The translations under genes and the position numbers were made by a program. Under the pieces are notes generated by a model. That model was given only the letters and a program-made list of their open reading frames with translations. It searched no databases and was not told the DNA's origin. From assembly GCA_963543015.1 (NCBI GenBank), contig CAUTYZ010000011.1:1-64000 (forward strand): a stretch of DNA of 64,000 bases, given 5' to 3'. Origin of the DNA: Alloscardovia sp963543015. Lineage in GTDB: Bacteria > Actinomycetota > Actinomycetes > Actinomycetales > Bifidobacteriaceae. Position 1 is the stretch's first letter; each line of letters opens with the position of its first letter. This document shows, in pieces, positions 44,427-53,977 of this stretch.

Positions 44427-45557
44427 TTACTTGCTAATCTTCCACATCCAGATGTGCTTGTCCTCGACTTCACCCCACTGAATTCCCATGAGTTGCTCGC
44501 GAAGATGTGCCGTGTACTCACCAACAGCCTGGCCATTAACCTCGACGTCGAATTTCTCGGACTTGAAGCGACCAATTGGCGTGACGATTGCAGCAGTTCC
44601 GCACGCGAAGACTTCAGTAATCTCGCCAGACTTGATGTCTTCAAGCAATTCGTCGAGCTTAATCATCTTTTCGACGACGTCTCGGCCCTCATCCTGCGCG
44701 AGCTGAATAATTGAGCGGCGAGTTACACCAGGCAAAATATTGCCGTTCAAGCTTGGAGTTTCAAGGTGACCGTCCTTGTGAACGGTAAAGATGTTCATGC
44801 CACCGAGCTCTTCAATGTATGTCTTGGTTGCCGCGTCCACGAAGCAAACCTGCTCGCAGCCCTGCTCGATTCCGCGATATTCGCCGACAAGCGATGCCGA
44901 ATAATTGCCACCGCATTTTGCAAAACCGGTACCACCAGGACCTGTACGGAAGTAGGTATCTTCAACCCAAATATTTACTGGCTTAATTCCCTGTGGGAAG
45001 TATGGGCCAGATGGGGATGCGATGACGCAGTATTCCACTTCTTTCGAGCGGCGCACGCCAAGGAATGACTCAGATGCGAACATGAATGGTCGCATATACA
45101 GAGTGTAATCGTGGCGGCTTGGAACCCAATTGCTGTCCTCACGAGCAACTGCAGCAACAGAACCGATAAAGTCGTCTACTGACAAAGTTGGCAATTCCAA
45201 ACGAGTTGCCGAATTCTGGAAGCGTTCAGCGTTCGCATCTGGGCGGAACAGCCACAAGGAACCGTCCGAATGACGGTAAGTCTTCAGACCTTCGAAAATT
45301 GTCTGCGAATAATGCAAAACCGACGCGCCTGGATCCATCTTCAATGGACCATAAGGTTCAATGCGACGGTCTGACCATCCCTCCCCCTCAGTCCACGTCA
45401 TGTGAGCCATGGAGTCAGAGAAAATCTGACCGAATGCTGGCTTATCGATGAGCTGTTCACGTTTTGCGTCTGATGTGCGGTTTTCGTTTGGAAGAACCGT
45501 AAATTTATCAGCCAAAGAATTGATATATTGCGATTCGTGATGATTTGTATTCGTCAT
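44427..45557 (-). CDS. ilvE: branched-chain amino acid aminotransferase
   Basis: IlvE is a PLP enzyme that carries out the last step of valine, leucine and isoleucine synthesis. The 376-aa product has the fold-type IV features HYSQTIFEGLKTYR, the PLP lysine in GTGFAKCGGNYSASL, and EELGGMNIF with PGVTRRSII. I place the start at the ATG at 45557 (MTNTNHHES); an in-frame extension of 27 codons lacks family similarity. No strong ribosome binding site is visible. It lies downstream of rplY but after a terminator. Confidence 0.94.
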   Translation of the reverse strand: MTNTNHHESQYINSLADKFTVLPNENRTSDAKREQLIDKPAFGQIFSDSMAHMTWTEGEGWSDRRIEPYGPLKMDPGASVLHYSQTIFEGLKTYRHSDGSLWLFRPDANAERFQNSATRLELPTLSVDDFIGSVAAVAREDSNWVPSRHDYTLYMRPFMFASESFLGVRRSKEVEYCVIASPSGPYFPQGIKPVNIWVEDTYFRTGPGGTGFAKCGGNYSASLVGEYRGIEQGCEQVCFVDAATKTYIEELGGMNIFTVHKDGHLETPSLNGNILPGVTRRSIIQLAQDEGRDVVEKMIKLDELLEDIKSGEITEVFACGTAAIVTPIGRFKSEKFDVEVNGQAVGEYTAHLREQLMGIQWGEVEDKHIWMWKISK

Positions 45558-45713
45558 TTTATACTCGATTTGTACTCGATTGCTTGAAGTTCGTTTTCTC
45601 GCACGCTTGTGGCGTCTGCTAATTACTTTCGCACACAATGCGCTGAAAATCTAGCATTTTCCACATAGTGGCCATGATGAGATGCCAATTTCGAAAGCTA
45701 TACACATAACCCT

Positions 45714-45757
45714 ATAAAAGAGGCTCACCCGCTACCTTGTGTAGCACGTGAGCCTCT
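45714..45757 (-). terminator. intrinsic terminator of rplY
   Basis: On the minus strand AGAGGCTCAC pairs with GTGAGCCTCT around a 19-base loop that can pair further (GCTAC with GTAGC), and TTTTA follows. It separates rplY from ilvE. Confidence 0.9.
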
Positions 45758-45818
45758 CTATGAAAAATTGAAACAATACAATTGAAACTAAACGATTCCG
45801 CCTTCTTGCGACGTAAAC

Positions 45819-45856
45819 GTAATCGTTAGATGTAACCGTTAGACGTAACCGTTAAC
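45819..45856. repeat. 13-bp tandem repeat after rplY
   Basis: Three copies of GTAACCGTTAGA-like words start at 45819, 45832 and 45845, a strict 13-bp period. The array lies just beyond the rplY stop codon, before its terminator. Confidence 0.75.
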
Positions 45857-45863
45857 TGCTCAA

Positions 45864-46454
45864 TTACTCAGCTTCTGCTGGAGCTTCAGCTGCTGCTTCT
45901 TCGTCAGTTCCTTCACCTTCTGGCACGGAGAGGGAAACAACTGGCTCTTCGAGATCTTCCATTGCGAGCTCAACGCCTGCTGGGAGTGCAACATCCTTAA
46001 CGAGGATCTTGTCACCATCAACCAAACCATCTACGTCTACTACGATACGCTCTGGAAGGTTTGCAACGTCAGCCTTGATGGACATTTCCTGAATGTCAAC
46101 GAATGCAACTGCTGCACCCTTTGGAGTACCTTCAGCGAATACTGGAACGCTAACAACGATCTTCTCGCCAGCCTTAACTTCATAGAAGTCAACGTGCTCT
46201 ACAGTATGCTTTACAGGGTTACGCTGAACGTCCTTAACAACAGCCATCTTGGACTCGTTGCCAAACTTGATCTCGAACAAAGCATTGGTGTGACGAAGTG
46301 CGAGAGTTGTTTCCTTAGCTGGAAGCTTAACGAAAGTTGGTTCAACACCACCTGCATAGATAGTTGCAGGAATGAGGTTTGCTACGCGCATACGTCGTGC
46401 AGCACCCTTACCGAATTCGTCACGTACTTCACCAGTCAAAGTGATATCTGCCAT
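45864..46454 (-). CDS. rplY: 50S ribosomal protein L25 (Ctc type)
   Basis: L25 binds 5S rRNA; this is the longer two-domain Ctc/TL5 form. The 196-aa product begins ITLTGEVRDEFGKGAARRMR and has HVDFYEVKAGEKI at the domain joint. It ends in an acidic Glu/Ala-rich tail of about 25 residues. AAGGAGA precedes the ATG. It is transcribed separately from pnt. Confidence 0.95.
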   Translation of the reverse strand: MADITLTGEVRDEFGKGAARRMRVANLIPATIYAGGVEPTFVKLPAKETTLALRHTNALFEIKFGNESKMAVVKDVQRNPVKHTVEHVDFYEVKAGEKIVVSVPVFAEGTPKGAAVAFVDIQEMSIKADVANLPERIVVDVDGLVDGDKILVKDVALPAGVELAMEDLEEPVVSLSVPEGEGTDEEAAAEAPAEAE

Positions 46455-46575
46455 AATATTCTCCTTAAATCTGGCTTTGGGACACTCGAAAACCAGCGGA
46501 GAAAAAATCTCTGTTGGGCCAAGTCGATTACGGGAATTTTTCCCCTCGCCAAAGCAACTTCTTAACTATACCAAA

Positions 46576-46599
46576 GAGTGCGGAAAATTTCCCGCACTC
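46576..46599 (-). terminator. terminator of the pnt operon
   Basis: GAGTGCGG pairs with CCGCACTC around AAAATTTC. On the minus strand TTTGG follows, a short T run. It lies 28 bp after the pntB stop and before the rplY promoter region. Confidence 0.7.
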
Positions 46600-46626
46600 C
46601 TCTGCATTCACTCGATTAATCGCTCA

Positions 46627-48045
46627 TTATTCCGCGATTAATTCTTTCACAGCCGCGATAATGCTCTGCAGCTGGTCTTTTGCATCACCGAACAGCATTT
46701 GAGTATGCGGATCGAAATACAATTCGTTATCAATTCCCGCATAGCCGCGTCCACGACCGCGCTTGATAACAACCGTACTTTGCGATTTATCGACATCGAG
46801 AATTGGCATGCCCGACACAGCAGTTCCCGGTCGCCGAGCAGCAGGATTCGTCACATCGTTTGCACCCACTACGAGCGACACCGACGTTGCTGGGAATTGT
46901 GGATTAATATCGTCCAAATCGACTAATTGCTCATACGGAACATTTGCTTCTGCAAGCAAAACGTTCATATGACCTGGCATACGACCCGCGACAGGATGAA
47001 TTGCGTACGATACCTCAATTCCGCGTTCTTCGAGCAATTGACCAAGATCTGCCAATTCGCGCTGTGCCTGAGCTTGTGCGAGACCAAAGCCTGGAACGAA
47101 CACGACTTTATCCGCGTAGACCAATTGCACTGCAACGTCATCAGCGGTCGTTTCGCGCATGATTCCCTGAGCTCCATCCCCCGCAGCCGCATCGGAACCG
47201 TTGTCACCGAATCCGCCCAAAAGTACAGCAGAAAGCGGACGGTTCATAGCTTTTGCCATCAGAATCGACAACGTTACACCTGCAGATCCCACAAGAGCAC
47301 CTGCGACGATGAGAGCGACATTATCAATTGCCAGACCGTTCATAGCAACTGCAGTACCTGTGCACGCATTCAGAACGGAAATAACTACTGGCATATCTGC
47401 ACCGCCAATTGGCAGCACGAAGAAAACTCCATACGCACATGCCAACACAATGGTCAGCACACTCCACAGAACGCGCTGAGATGGCTGAACGCACAACATA
47501 ATGAATGCCGCAAAAGTCGCAACGAGCAAGCACGTATTGATTGCATTTTGCCCCTTGACCGCGATTGGGCGCCCAGGTACGATTCCTTGCAATTTTCCAG
47601 CTGCAACGAGAGAACCCGTAAACGTCACAGCGCCGATAATAATGCCCAAACCGGCAGTAATGAGGAGCACAAGAGTTAATGCGCTTACGCTTTCAGTCAG
47701 TACATCATTGAGAGCTACAAGAGCTGCCGCGCCGCCACCTACAGTGTTGAATACGGACACCAGCTGAGGCATGTCTGTCATTTTTACTGTGACAGCTGAC
47801 CATACGCCGACGCCTGCGCCAATTGCAATTCCAAGGACGAGTACGATGACAGCGATAATGTCTTCGACACCTGTGAATGCCATATGAATGAACGCTATAA
47901 GAACCGCGATAACCATGCCGACCGCAGATACGATGTTTCCTTTACGCGCTGTCTTTGGCGAGTTCATGTAATGCAAGCCGCTGACGAAAAGAACGGCTGA
48001 CAAGACGTAGACAAACCATGTCACAATTTCGAGTGTGTTAGCCAT
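46627..48045 (-). CDS. pntB: NAD(P) transhydrogenase subunit beta
   Basis: PntB forms part of the proton channel and binds NADP(H) in the enzyme that reduces NADP+ with NADH, driven by the proton gradient. The 472-aa product has about nine membrane segments (residues 5-270) and a C-terminal NADP domain with VPGFGLAQAQAQ, HPVAGRMPGHMNVLLAEA and VVGANDVTNPAA. Length is standard. It lies two bases from the second alpha gene. The enzyme would supply NADPH in an organism lacking a full oxidative pentose pathway (inference). Confidence 0.95.
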   Translation of the reverse strand: MANTLEIVTWFVYVLSAVLFVSGLHYMNSPKTARKGNIVSAVGMVIAVLIAFIHMAFTGVEDIIAVIVLVLGIAIGAGVGVWSAVTVKMTDMPQLVSVFNTVGGGAAALVALNDVLTESVSALTLVLLITAGLGIIIGAVTFTGSLVAAGKLQGIVPGRPIAVKGQNAINTCLLVATFAAFIMLCVQPSQRVLWSVLTIVLACAYGVFFVLPIGGADMPVVISVLNACTGTAVAMNGLAIDNVALIVAGALVGSAGVTLSILMAKAMNRPLSAVLLGGFGDNGSDAAAGDGAQGIMRETTADDVAVQLVYADKVVFVPGFGLAQAQAQRELADLGQLLEERGIEVSYAIHPVAGRMPGHMNVLLAEANVPYEQLVDLDDINPQFPATSVSLVVGANDVTNPAARRPGTAVSGMPILDVDKSQSTVVIKRGRGRGYAGIDNELYFDPHTQMLFGDAKDQLQSIIAAVKELIAE

Positions 48046-48047
48046 GT

Positions 48048-48404
48048 TTATTCACCATCCTTTGCAGTTGCATCCTTGGACCTTGCTCCTTCAGGAGAAG
48101 ATTCGTCAGCTTCCGCAGTGCTTTTCTTCAAGGATTTGAACATTTCGAGCATGCGATCGGTGACCACATATCCACCGACGACATTCATTGTGCCCAAAAC
48201 TGCCGCAAGGAAAATGAAGACGTATGCCAACGGAGTATGAGCATGAGCTGCAACAATGACAACGCCGACGATAATAATTCCGTGAATGGAATTCGCTCCA
48301 GACATCAGCGGCGTGTGCAATGTCGCTGGAACTTTGCCGATAACTTCGACTCCGATAAGCAGAGCCAAAATAAACAGCGTAATTGCGATAACTAAATTTG
48401 GCAT
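48048..48404 (-). CDS. pntAB: NAD(P) transhydrogenase subunit alpha, membrane part
   Basis: This 118-aa product has three to four hydrophobic segments in residues 3-85 and a hydrophilic tail rich in Ser, Glu and Lys. It is the separate membrane portion of the alpha subunit found in three-gene transhydrogenases. The ATG overlaps the stop of the preceding gene by one base and pntB follows after two bases, so the three genes are tightly coupled. Confidence 0.9.
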   Translation of the reverse strand: MPNLVIAITLFILALLIGVEVIGKVPATLHTPLMSGANSIHGIIIVGVVIVAAHAHTPLAYVFIFLAAVLGTMNVVGGYVVTDRMLEMFKSLKKSTAEADESSPEGARSKDATAKDGE

Positions 48405-49678
48405 TATCGTCCACCTTCCTGCTGTGCCTGTGAGCTTTGAGTTGAGCTTTGAGTTGAGCTTTGAGTTTCCAACGTATCGTCGTTGATTACCTTTTGCGAC
48501 GAGGAGACAGTTACCACCATCGCGCGGTCGAGTTCATCAGCGTAATCGACCAAGAGTTGCACATCGCCACCTCGAGCAGCATTATGTGAACGTACAAAAT
48601 GCACAAAAGTATCTGCAAGATTTCGCGCAATTTGCTGGGACGCCGTGGTTGGAACGTCTCGCGCCAATTCAGGCAAGCCCAAAATGGTCACACCGTTATC
48701 CGTCACAATAACTTCAGATGGACGAGATCCTTCTACGTTTCCGCCGAATTCACTCGCCGCACAATCCACGATAACCGCTCCACGCTTGAGACCAGCCACA
48801 CCCGACTGTGTCAAAAGCACAGGAGGTTTACGGCCAGGAACTTGCGCTGTCGTAATGATAATGTCGAATTCCGCAGCTTTAGCATCAACTGCAGCTTGCT
48901 GAGCTTGTCGCTCCTCGACCGTCAATTGCCGCGCATAGCCGCCATCGCCCTGATTACTTCCGAGGTCGACGCCAAGATCCAAGAATTTTGCCCCTAAGGA
49001 CTCAACTTCACTCTGCGCTTCCGGTCGTACATCGTAGCCTGTCACAACTGCTCCAAGGCGCTTTGCTGTGCCAATTGCCTGCAGACCAGCAATTCCCGTT
49101 CCTAAGATAAGAACTTTTGCAGGACGAATCGTTCCTGTAGCAGTCGTCATCATCGGAAAAATAGACGCATACGCATCTGCCGCCTTCAGTACAGCTTTAT
49201 AACCAGTTACCGAGCTCTGCGACGTCATTTCATCCATCGATTGAGCGGATGATAATTGACGAGGTAGCCTTTCCATCGCCACTGCAGTCACATCATGGTG
49301 CTGCAACTGGGATACATAGTCCTCATCTGCAAAAGACTGCAACGCGCCTATGATCCACGTTCCCGGACGTACAACGTCGAGAATTTCTTGGGATGGTCGC
49401 CCCACAAACGCAATCGCATCTGCGCTCTCGAGGATATTGATACGCGATGTCACTGTAGCGCCTGCGCGAGTGTAATCCTCATCTGTAAAGTGTGCATCCA
49501 CACCTAATCCAGATTCGACGACACACTGCACGCCGTGCTTTTTCAATCGCGTAACAATATCCGGCGTGAGTCCCGCACGCTTTTCGTGTGGAAACCCCTG
49601 TGCTGTGCGTTCATTCAGCACACCATAGGTCAAGACTGTCGCCTCACCGTTTGTTGTTTTAACTTCTTCGTTAGCCAC
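48404..49678 (-). CDS. pntAA: NAD(P) transhydrogenase subunit alpha, NAD-binding part
   Basis: This soluble domain binds NAD(H). The 424-aa product has an N-terminal alanine-dehydrogenase-like fold, VLILGTGIAGLQAIGTAKRLG and GYDVRPEAQSEVESLGAKF (about residues 190-225), and TAQVPGRKPPVLLT. The C-terminal tail is unusual: about three SSTQ repeats, encoded by a 12-bp tandem repeat at about 48430-48470. The frame starts with GAGGA upstream. It is the first gene of the operon. Confidence 0.94.
   Translation of the reverse strand: MANEEVKTTNGEATVLTYGVLNERTAQGFPHEKRAGLTPDIVTRLKKHGVQCVVESGLGVDAHFTDEDYTRAGATVTSRINILESADAIAFVGRPSQEILDVVRPGTWIIGALQSFADEDYVSQLQHHDVTAVAMERLPRQLSSAQSMDEMTSQSSVTGYKAVLKAADAYASIFPMMTTATGTIRPAKVLILGTGIAGLQAIGTAKRLGAVVTGYDVRPEAQSEVESLGAKFLDLGVDLGSNQGDGGYARQLTVEERQAQQAAVDAKAAEFDIIITTAQVPGRKPPVLLTQSGVAGLKRGAVIVDCAASEFGGNVEGSRPSEVIVTDNGVTILGLPELARDVPTTASQQIARNLADTFVHFVRSHNAARGGDVQLLVDYADELDRAMVVTVSSSQKVINDDTLETQSSTQSSTQSSQAQQEGGR
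48430..48470. repeat. 12-bp tandem repeat in the 3' end of pntAA
   Basis: The plus strand shows about three copies of TTGAGCTTTGAG. Its period is a multiple of three, so copy changes would keep the frame and only alter the number of SSTQ units in the protein tail. Confidence 0.8.
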
Positions 49679-50097
49679 GAGTCCTCCTCAACTCATGTCA
49701 TAAGGTTTTCATTCATAGTTTAACGATTATGAGGAAAAATCAATACAGCATGTCGAATCGTGAACACGCACGACACTCGCACTCTAGCTGAACGACACTC
49801 TTTGTCAGTTCGAGAGAAAAATCCTCGTCATCTACTCTCCTCATTTTCTGTATAATTTCTACAAAAATTTCTCTTAAGTCATCTCGCAGTTCATCCAGAT
49901 ACACAAAATGCATGGATTCTCCTTTTCTCTCACGGATTAATTCAGACGTAATTCAGTCATATCTCAGCCATACACCCCGCGCGTAAACCGGCCTGCGCAC
50001 TCTTCCTGTCTTCCTTCAGACATTCCCAATATCTGCCGTGACATCCACTCCACGCCGTAAACTGAAATTAATTATGTACTCGTAGAAAGAGGAGTTC
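49679..50097. other. spacer between pntAA and acyl-CoA ligase gene
   Basis: No gene is found in this 419-bp divergent region. It must hold both promoters. TATAAT at about 49851-49856 is a possible -10 on the plus strand but lacks a good -35 and is 240 bp from the ligase start. Confidence 0.4.
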
Positions 50098-52128
50098 ATG
50101 AGCCTTCTTGACTCGGTATCTTCAACTTTTAATCGAACAGTTGAATCAGTAAAAAAGTCTATCTCTCAGGTTTCTGCACCTGCTGACACGGAACAGCACG
50201 TTGCTTTTGGCACACCTACAGCGTTTGATAAGTCAGCTTTTAATAATCCACATATCATGAATTGGTCCTCGCCAGAGTTTCCAACGACCACGTACATCGA
50301 CCCTGAATCTGGCCTCTTGACCACTACAACTGAAGGCGTTCGCAATATTCCGGATAATATGTCCGTCTACAATTTGTACGAAAACCGCGCTCATGACATG
50401 GGCGATGAGGTTTTGTACACTTTCAAGCGCAACGGCGAATGGGTCGACCGCACTGCAAACGAAGTTCTTGCCGATATTCGAAGCACAGCTAAGGGTTTGC
50501 TTAAACGCGGTGTCAAGAAGGGCGACCGTATCGCTTTCATGTGCCAGACCAGTTACGAATGGGATATTTTCGACGCTGCAGTTTTGGCAGTGGGAGGCGT
50601 TTTGGCGACAATTTACGACACTGATTCTGCTGAACAGATTCGTGTTATTGTCAACAATTCCGACGCAACTGTACTCGTCACACAGACTCGCGAAATGTAT
50701 GAAGAGGCTGAAGGCGCAATTGACGACTGCCCTACTCTCAAGATGATTAGTTGCTTGGAAAATGGTGCTCTTGAAGAGCTGCAAGCATATGGTCATTCCA
50801 TTTCTGATGAAGAGCTCGATACTCGTATCACTTCCTTGCGTAAGACCGATTTGTGCTCTATCGTCTATACTTCAGGTTCTACATCCGCTCCTAAGGGTGT
50901 AGAGATGACTCATGAAAATTATCTTGCTTTTGCTATAAATCTGCGCGCATTCTTGCCAGATTTGTTGGAAGATGAGAAGAACACTATTTTGATGTTCCTC
51001 CCTCAGGCACACGTTTTCGCACGTGCTATTAATTATGGTGTCGTTAATAGTCGTATCCATATTTATATCGCCACAGGCATTAGCACTCTCCTGTCAGATC
51101 TCGCGGTATCACGTCCATCTATCATGATCGGCGTTCCTCGTGTCTTCGAAAAAGTGTACAACGCTGCTTCACAAAAGGCTGGTCGCGGTGTAAAGGGACA
51201 TGTATTCAACGCAGCAGCAAATGCAGCACGAGACTATATGAACCAAATCTCGGAGAATGGTCATGCAAGCGCATTGGCTACTGCTCGTCGCACAAGCTTC
51301 GACCCAGTGGTCTATTCGTCACTTCGTCAGGCTTTGGGCGGTCGTGCAAAATGGCTTGTGTGCGGTGGTGCTCCACTCGATCCGCAGCTTCTCGCATTCT
51401 TCCGCGGTGCTGGTCTTCCAGTCTATGAAGGCTATGGAATGACAGAAACCACAGCTCCATGTGCGTTCACTCCTTTGAGCGTTCCATTCCATGCTGGATC
51501 TGTAGGTATCGCATTCCCTGGATTCTCGCTGCGTTTGGCTGAAGATGGCGAAATCCAAATCAAGGGTGCGGGTGCTTTCAAGGCTTATCATAAGAATCCT
51601 GAAGCTACCAAGGCGACGTTCACGGATGACGGATGGATTGCTTCAGGTGATCTTGGAGCTCTCACTCCTGATGGTTTGCTCTACATCACTGGGCGTAAGA
51701 AGGATCTTATTATTACTGCTGGCGGTAAGAACGTTTCGCCATCGCCAATTGAGGAAGCAATTAAGCGTTGCCCATTGGTATCGCAGGCTCTCGTTTTGGG
51801 AGATAAGCGTCCGTTTATTTCTGCGTTGATTACCCTCGATGAATCGGCAACTCGCGCATGGATTGAATCCGAAGGTTTGGATACTGACATGTCGATGGCA
51901 GAAATTGCGAACAATGCTGCTGTACGTTCCGAAGTACAAAAGTATGTCGATAAGGCAAATGATGGCGTTTCCCGTGCAGAATCTGTCCGTAAGTTCATCA
52001 TTCTTCCTGAAGAATTTACTCAGGATAATGGCTTGCTGACGGCTTCTATGAAGGTCATTCGGCCAAAGGTTCTTGCACGCTATCAGAAGTTGCTCGATAC
52101 AGAAATGTACAAGCCTCGCAAGAAGTAG
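50098..52128 (+). CDS. long-chain acyl-CoA synthetase (AMP-forming)
   Basis: This enzyme activates fatty acids through an acyl-AMP intermediate. The 676-aa product has the ATP motif SIVYTSGSTSAPKGVEMTHEN (about residues 256-276), the GYGMTETTAP motif (about 446-455), and SGDLGALTPDGLLYITGRKK with a C-terminal lysine domain near GGKNVSPSPIEE. AGAGGAG precedes the ATG. It stands alone, with a strong terminator. In bifidobacteria, which use exogenous fatty acids for lipids, this gene is usually annotated fadD-like. Confidence 0.92.
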   Translation: MSLLDSVSSTFNRTVESVKKSISQVSAPADTEQHVAFGTPTAFDKSAFNNPHIMNWSSPEFPTTTYIDPESGLLTTTTEGVRNIPDNMSVYNLYENRAHDMGDEVLYTFKRNGEWVDRTANEVLADIRSTAKGLLKRGVKKGDRIAFMCQTSYEWDIFDAAVLAVGGVLATIYDTDSAEQIRVIVNNSDATVLVTQTREMYEEAEGAIDDCPTLKMISCLENGALEELQAYGHSISDEELDTRITSLRKTDLCSIVYTSGSTSAPKGVEMTHENYLAFAINLRAFLPDLLEDEKNTILMFLPQAHVFARAINYGVVNSRIHIYIATGISTLLSDLAVSRPSIMIGVPRVFEKVYNAASQKAGRGVKGHVFNAAANAARDYMNQISENGHASALATARRTSFDPVVYSSLRQALGGRAKWLVCGGAPLDPQLLAFFRGAGLPVYEGYGMTETTAPCAFTPLSVPFHAGSVGIAFPGFSLRLAEDGEIQIKGAGAFKAYHKNPEATKATFTDDGWIASGDLGALTPDGLLYITGRKKDLIITAGGKNVSPSPIEEAIKRCPLVSQALVLGDKRPFISALITLDESATRAWIESEGLDTDMSMAEIANNAAVRSEVQKYVDKANDGVSRAESVRKFIILPEEFTQDNGLLTASMKVIRPKVLARYQKLLDTEMYKPRKK

Positions 52129-52152
52129 CTGTATCTTGCATACGCCATTCAT

Positions 52153-52190
52153 AATTGGGTGGAAACTGTCATAGTTTCCACCCAATTTTT
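52153..52190 (+). terminator. intrinsic terminator after acyl-CoA ligase gene
   Basis: AATTGGGTGGAAACT (52153-52167) pairs perfectly with AGTTTCCACCCAATT (52173-52187) around a 5-base loop, followed by a T run. The A-containing 5' end could also serve the convergent gene. Confidence 0.92.
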
Positions 52191-52231
52191 ATATTTTTAA
52201 ATAGCGATATGTATACAAAGTCTAGCTACAA

Positions 52232-52666
52232 CTAACGCTCAGTTTCTCGCACCTCTGAGTCCTCGTGATGTGCAAAACGATAAGCGCATGCTATTACAAG
52301 AATCGTTACTGCGACAGCAACCATCCATGTGCGCGGAGAAGTGATAGCCATACTGCTCACCAAGCACAGGATAATTACGGCAAAAATGACCAGAGCAGCA
52401 CATACGTTTTCGAGCACACGAAAAATTGCACCATGAGTATCAGGTACAAGGTGATGTTCCTTCATCCAATTTATTATCTGAGTCGCAACGCATATAACAG
52501 TTAATCCCGCTGCTGATAGGAGCATATCGGCATTCGTCCACGTATGTACAGAAAGTACATTTTCTGAATGGAGCAGCGCCATGACAAGCATGGCAGCAAC
52601 GAACGCTCCTACGCAATTAAAAAGCAGAAAAGTCAAGAACTTTTTGCTCATCAGTACTGAAACCAT
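52232..52666 (-). CDS. small four-helix membrane protein
   Basis: I do not recognise a family. The 144-aa product has four hydrophobic segments (about residues 9-31, 43-60, 82-105, 112-130) with few charged residues between them, and ends in a hydrophilic tail of about 12 residues. The ATG at 52666 is preceded by GAGGAGG; the open frame extends eight codons upstream but that part covers the ribosome binding site. It is convergent with the acyl-CoA ligase gene and follows the oxidoreductase gene by 115 bp. Confidence 0.75.
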   Translation of the reverse strand: MVSVLMSKKFLTFLLFNCVGAFVAAMLVMALLHSENVLSVHTWTNADMLLSAAGLTVICVATQIINWMKEHHLVPDTHGAIFRVLENVCAALVIFAVIILCLVSSMAITSPRTWMVAVAVTILVIACAYRFAHHEDSEVRETER

Positions 52667-52781
52667 AGTATCCTCCTCATTGAGTTTCATACTCTGGTTT
52701 TACAAGTACAGACGGACAAAAGCCCTACTGATATCACGCTCCATCCCCACCGATTCTCATCGAAAACACATTTCGCGTGTT

Positions 52782-53786
52782 TTACTCCCCCGGATATATC
52801 AATCCCCACCGCGCACGAATTGCATCCATCAAGCGTAGCATCGCAAGCGTTTCCGAATGAGGCATTGCATTAGGCTCGATGTCTGCGCGAGAAATAGCTT
52901 CAAGGACAGCATCGACTTCATACTCAAAACCGGTTAGCTGAGCTGGTACTTCAGGCTGGGCAAGGACGTCACGAGCTTTATTGACTGCTACGATGTCAAG
53001 CGGATTATTCACATTATCGACGTGAATGACGCCCTGAGTTCCGCGAATCATTCCGAAGCGATCTCCGATCTCAAGATATGATGTCGTCACATCAGCCATG
53101 CGTCCATCGTCATACCATAAGGTAGTCTGTGAGAGCTCATCCGTTCCCTGCTGAGACAATCTTGCAGATGTGACGATACGCGACACCTGTCCTGGCATAA
53201 ACATGGAAACAAAATTCAATGGATAAATTCCGACGTCGAGCAATGCGCCTCCAGCAAGCGCTGGATCAACGATACGTTCTTTGGCAGTCATTGGATACGA
53301 CAGATTTCCGCTTATCGACACGATATCGCCGATAACACCAGAATCGATAATGTTCTGGATAATTGCACGAGACGGTTCGTATCGAGTCCAAATCCCTTCA
53401 GCACATACCAATCCTGTTGCGCGAGATTTCTCAAAAACAGCTTCAGCTTGCTGAGCATTGATGGCTAGAGGCTTTTCTACAAGCACATGTTTGCCGGCAT
53501 TCATACACATAATGGCTTGCTCGGCATGGAAAGTATGCGGCGTGGCGATGTAGACGACGTCGACAGTGGGATCGTCCAGCATCTCCTGATACGAACCATA
53601 TGCCACATCTGCTGAAAATTGTCGCGCGAATTCTTCTGCACGTTCGAGAGAGTTTCGGGTAGCGACGGCATACAAATGAACACGTCCAGCCCATCGTTCG
53701 TCGCGTTCCATCAGATTCAGAGTCGTCGCCATTTTCTGGGCAATTCGACCTGCTCCCAGAATAGCAACATTAATCGTGCTCGTCAC
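52782..53786 (-). CDS. Gfo/Idh/MocA-family oxidoreductase
   Basis: The 334-aa product is an NAD(P)-dependent sugar or cyclitol dehydrogenase-like protein. It has the Rossmann motif ILGAGRIAQKMA (about residues 8-19), VYIATPHTFHAEQA, and the EKPLAIN motif with its conserved lysine (about residue 98), followed by the GGALLDVGIYPLNF region. The start is GTG at 53786, preceded by GAGGAGG; a 21-codon upstream extension is not supported. The substrate is unknown. Confidence 0.88.
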   Translation of the reverse strand: MTSTINVAILGAGRIAQKMATTLNLMERDERWAGRVHLYAVATRNSLERAEEFARQFSADVAYGSYQEMLDDPTVDVVYIATPHTFHAEQAIMCMNAGKHVLVEKPLAINAQQAEAVFEKSRATGLVCAEGIWTRYEPSRAIIQNIIDSGVIGDIVSISGNLSYPMTAKERIVDPALAGGALLDVGIYPLNFVSMFMPGQVSRIVTSARLSQQGTDELSQTTLWYDDGRMADVTTSYLEIGDRFGMIRGTQGVIHVDNVNNPLDIVAVNKARDVLAQPEVPAQLTGFEYEVDAVLEAISRADIEPNAMPHSETLAMLRLMDAIRARWGLIYPGE

Positions 53787-53801
53787 GTATTCCTCCTCAA
53801 C

Positions 53802-53831
53802 CGATACTCGAAATTCGATACCCGAAATTCG
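53802..53831. repeat. direct repeat CGAAATTCGA upstream of oxidoreductase gene
   Basis: CTCGAAATTCGATAC and CCGAAATTCGAA follow each other, with a related ATTCGATACC arm at 53849-53858. The words overlap the terminator of the era operon and precede the oxidoreductase start. Confidence 0.6.
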
Positions 53832-53834
53832 AAA

Positions 53835-53882
53835 AAACAAAAATAACAATTCGATACCCGAGCTGTACCTCAGGTATCGAAT
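53835..53882 (-). terminator. intrinsic terminator of the era operon
   Basis: ATTCGATACC (53849-53858) pairs with GGTATCGAAT (53873-53882). On the minus strand a run of TTGTTATTTTTGTTTTTT follows. This ends transcription about 95 bp after the era stop codon. Confidence 0.85.
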
Positions 53883-53977
53883 AATACGTTTTACTCTTCA
53901 GATGCACCTGAGACCTTGGAAAACCCCGCTTGAATCCCTTAAGAAAATCCTTTGGGAAAGATCTTTACGCAAATTCT

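Larger units (their letters stand above)
45558..45863. other. spacer between ilvE and rplY
   Basis: No gene lies here. It holds the rplY terminator (45714-45757), a 13-bp tandem repeat (45819-45856) and a direct repeat of AATCGAGTA just before the ilvE start. Confidence 0.5.
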
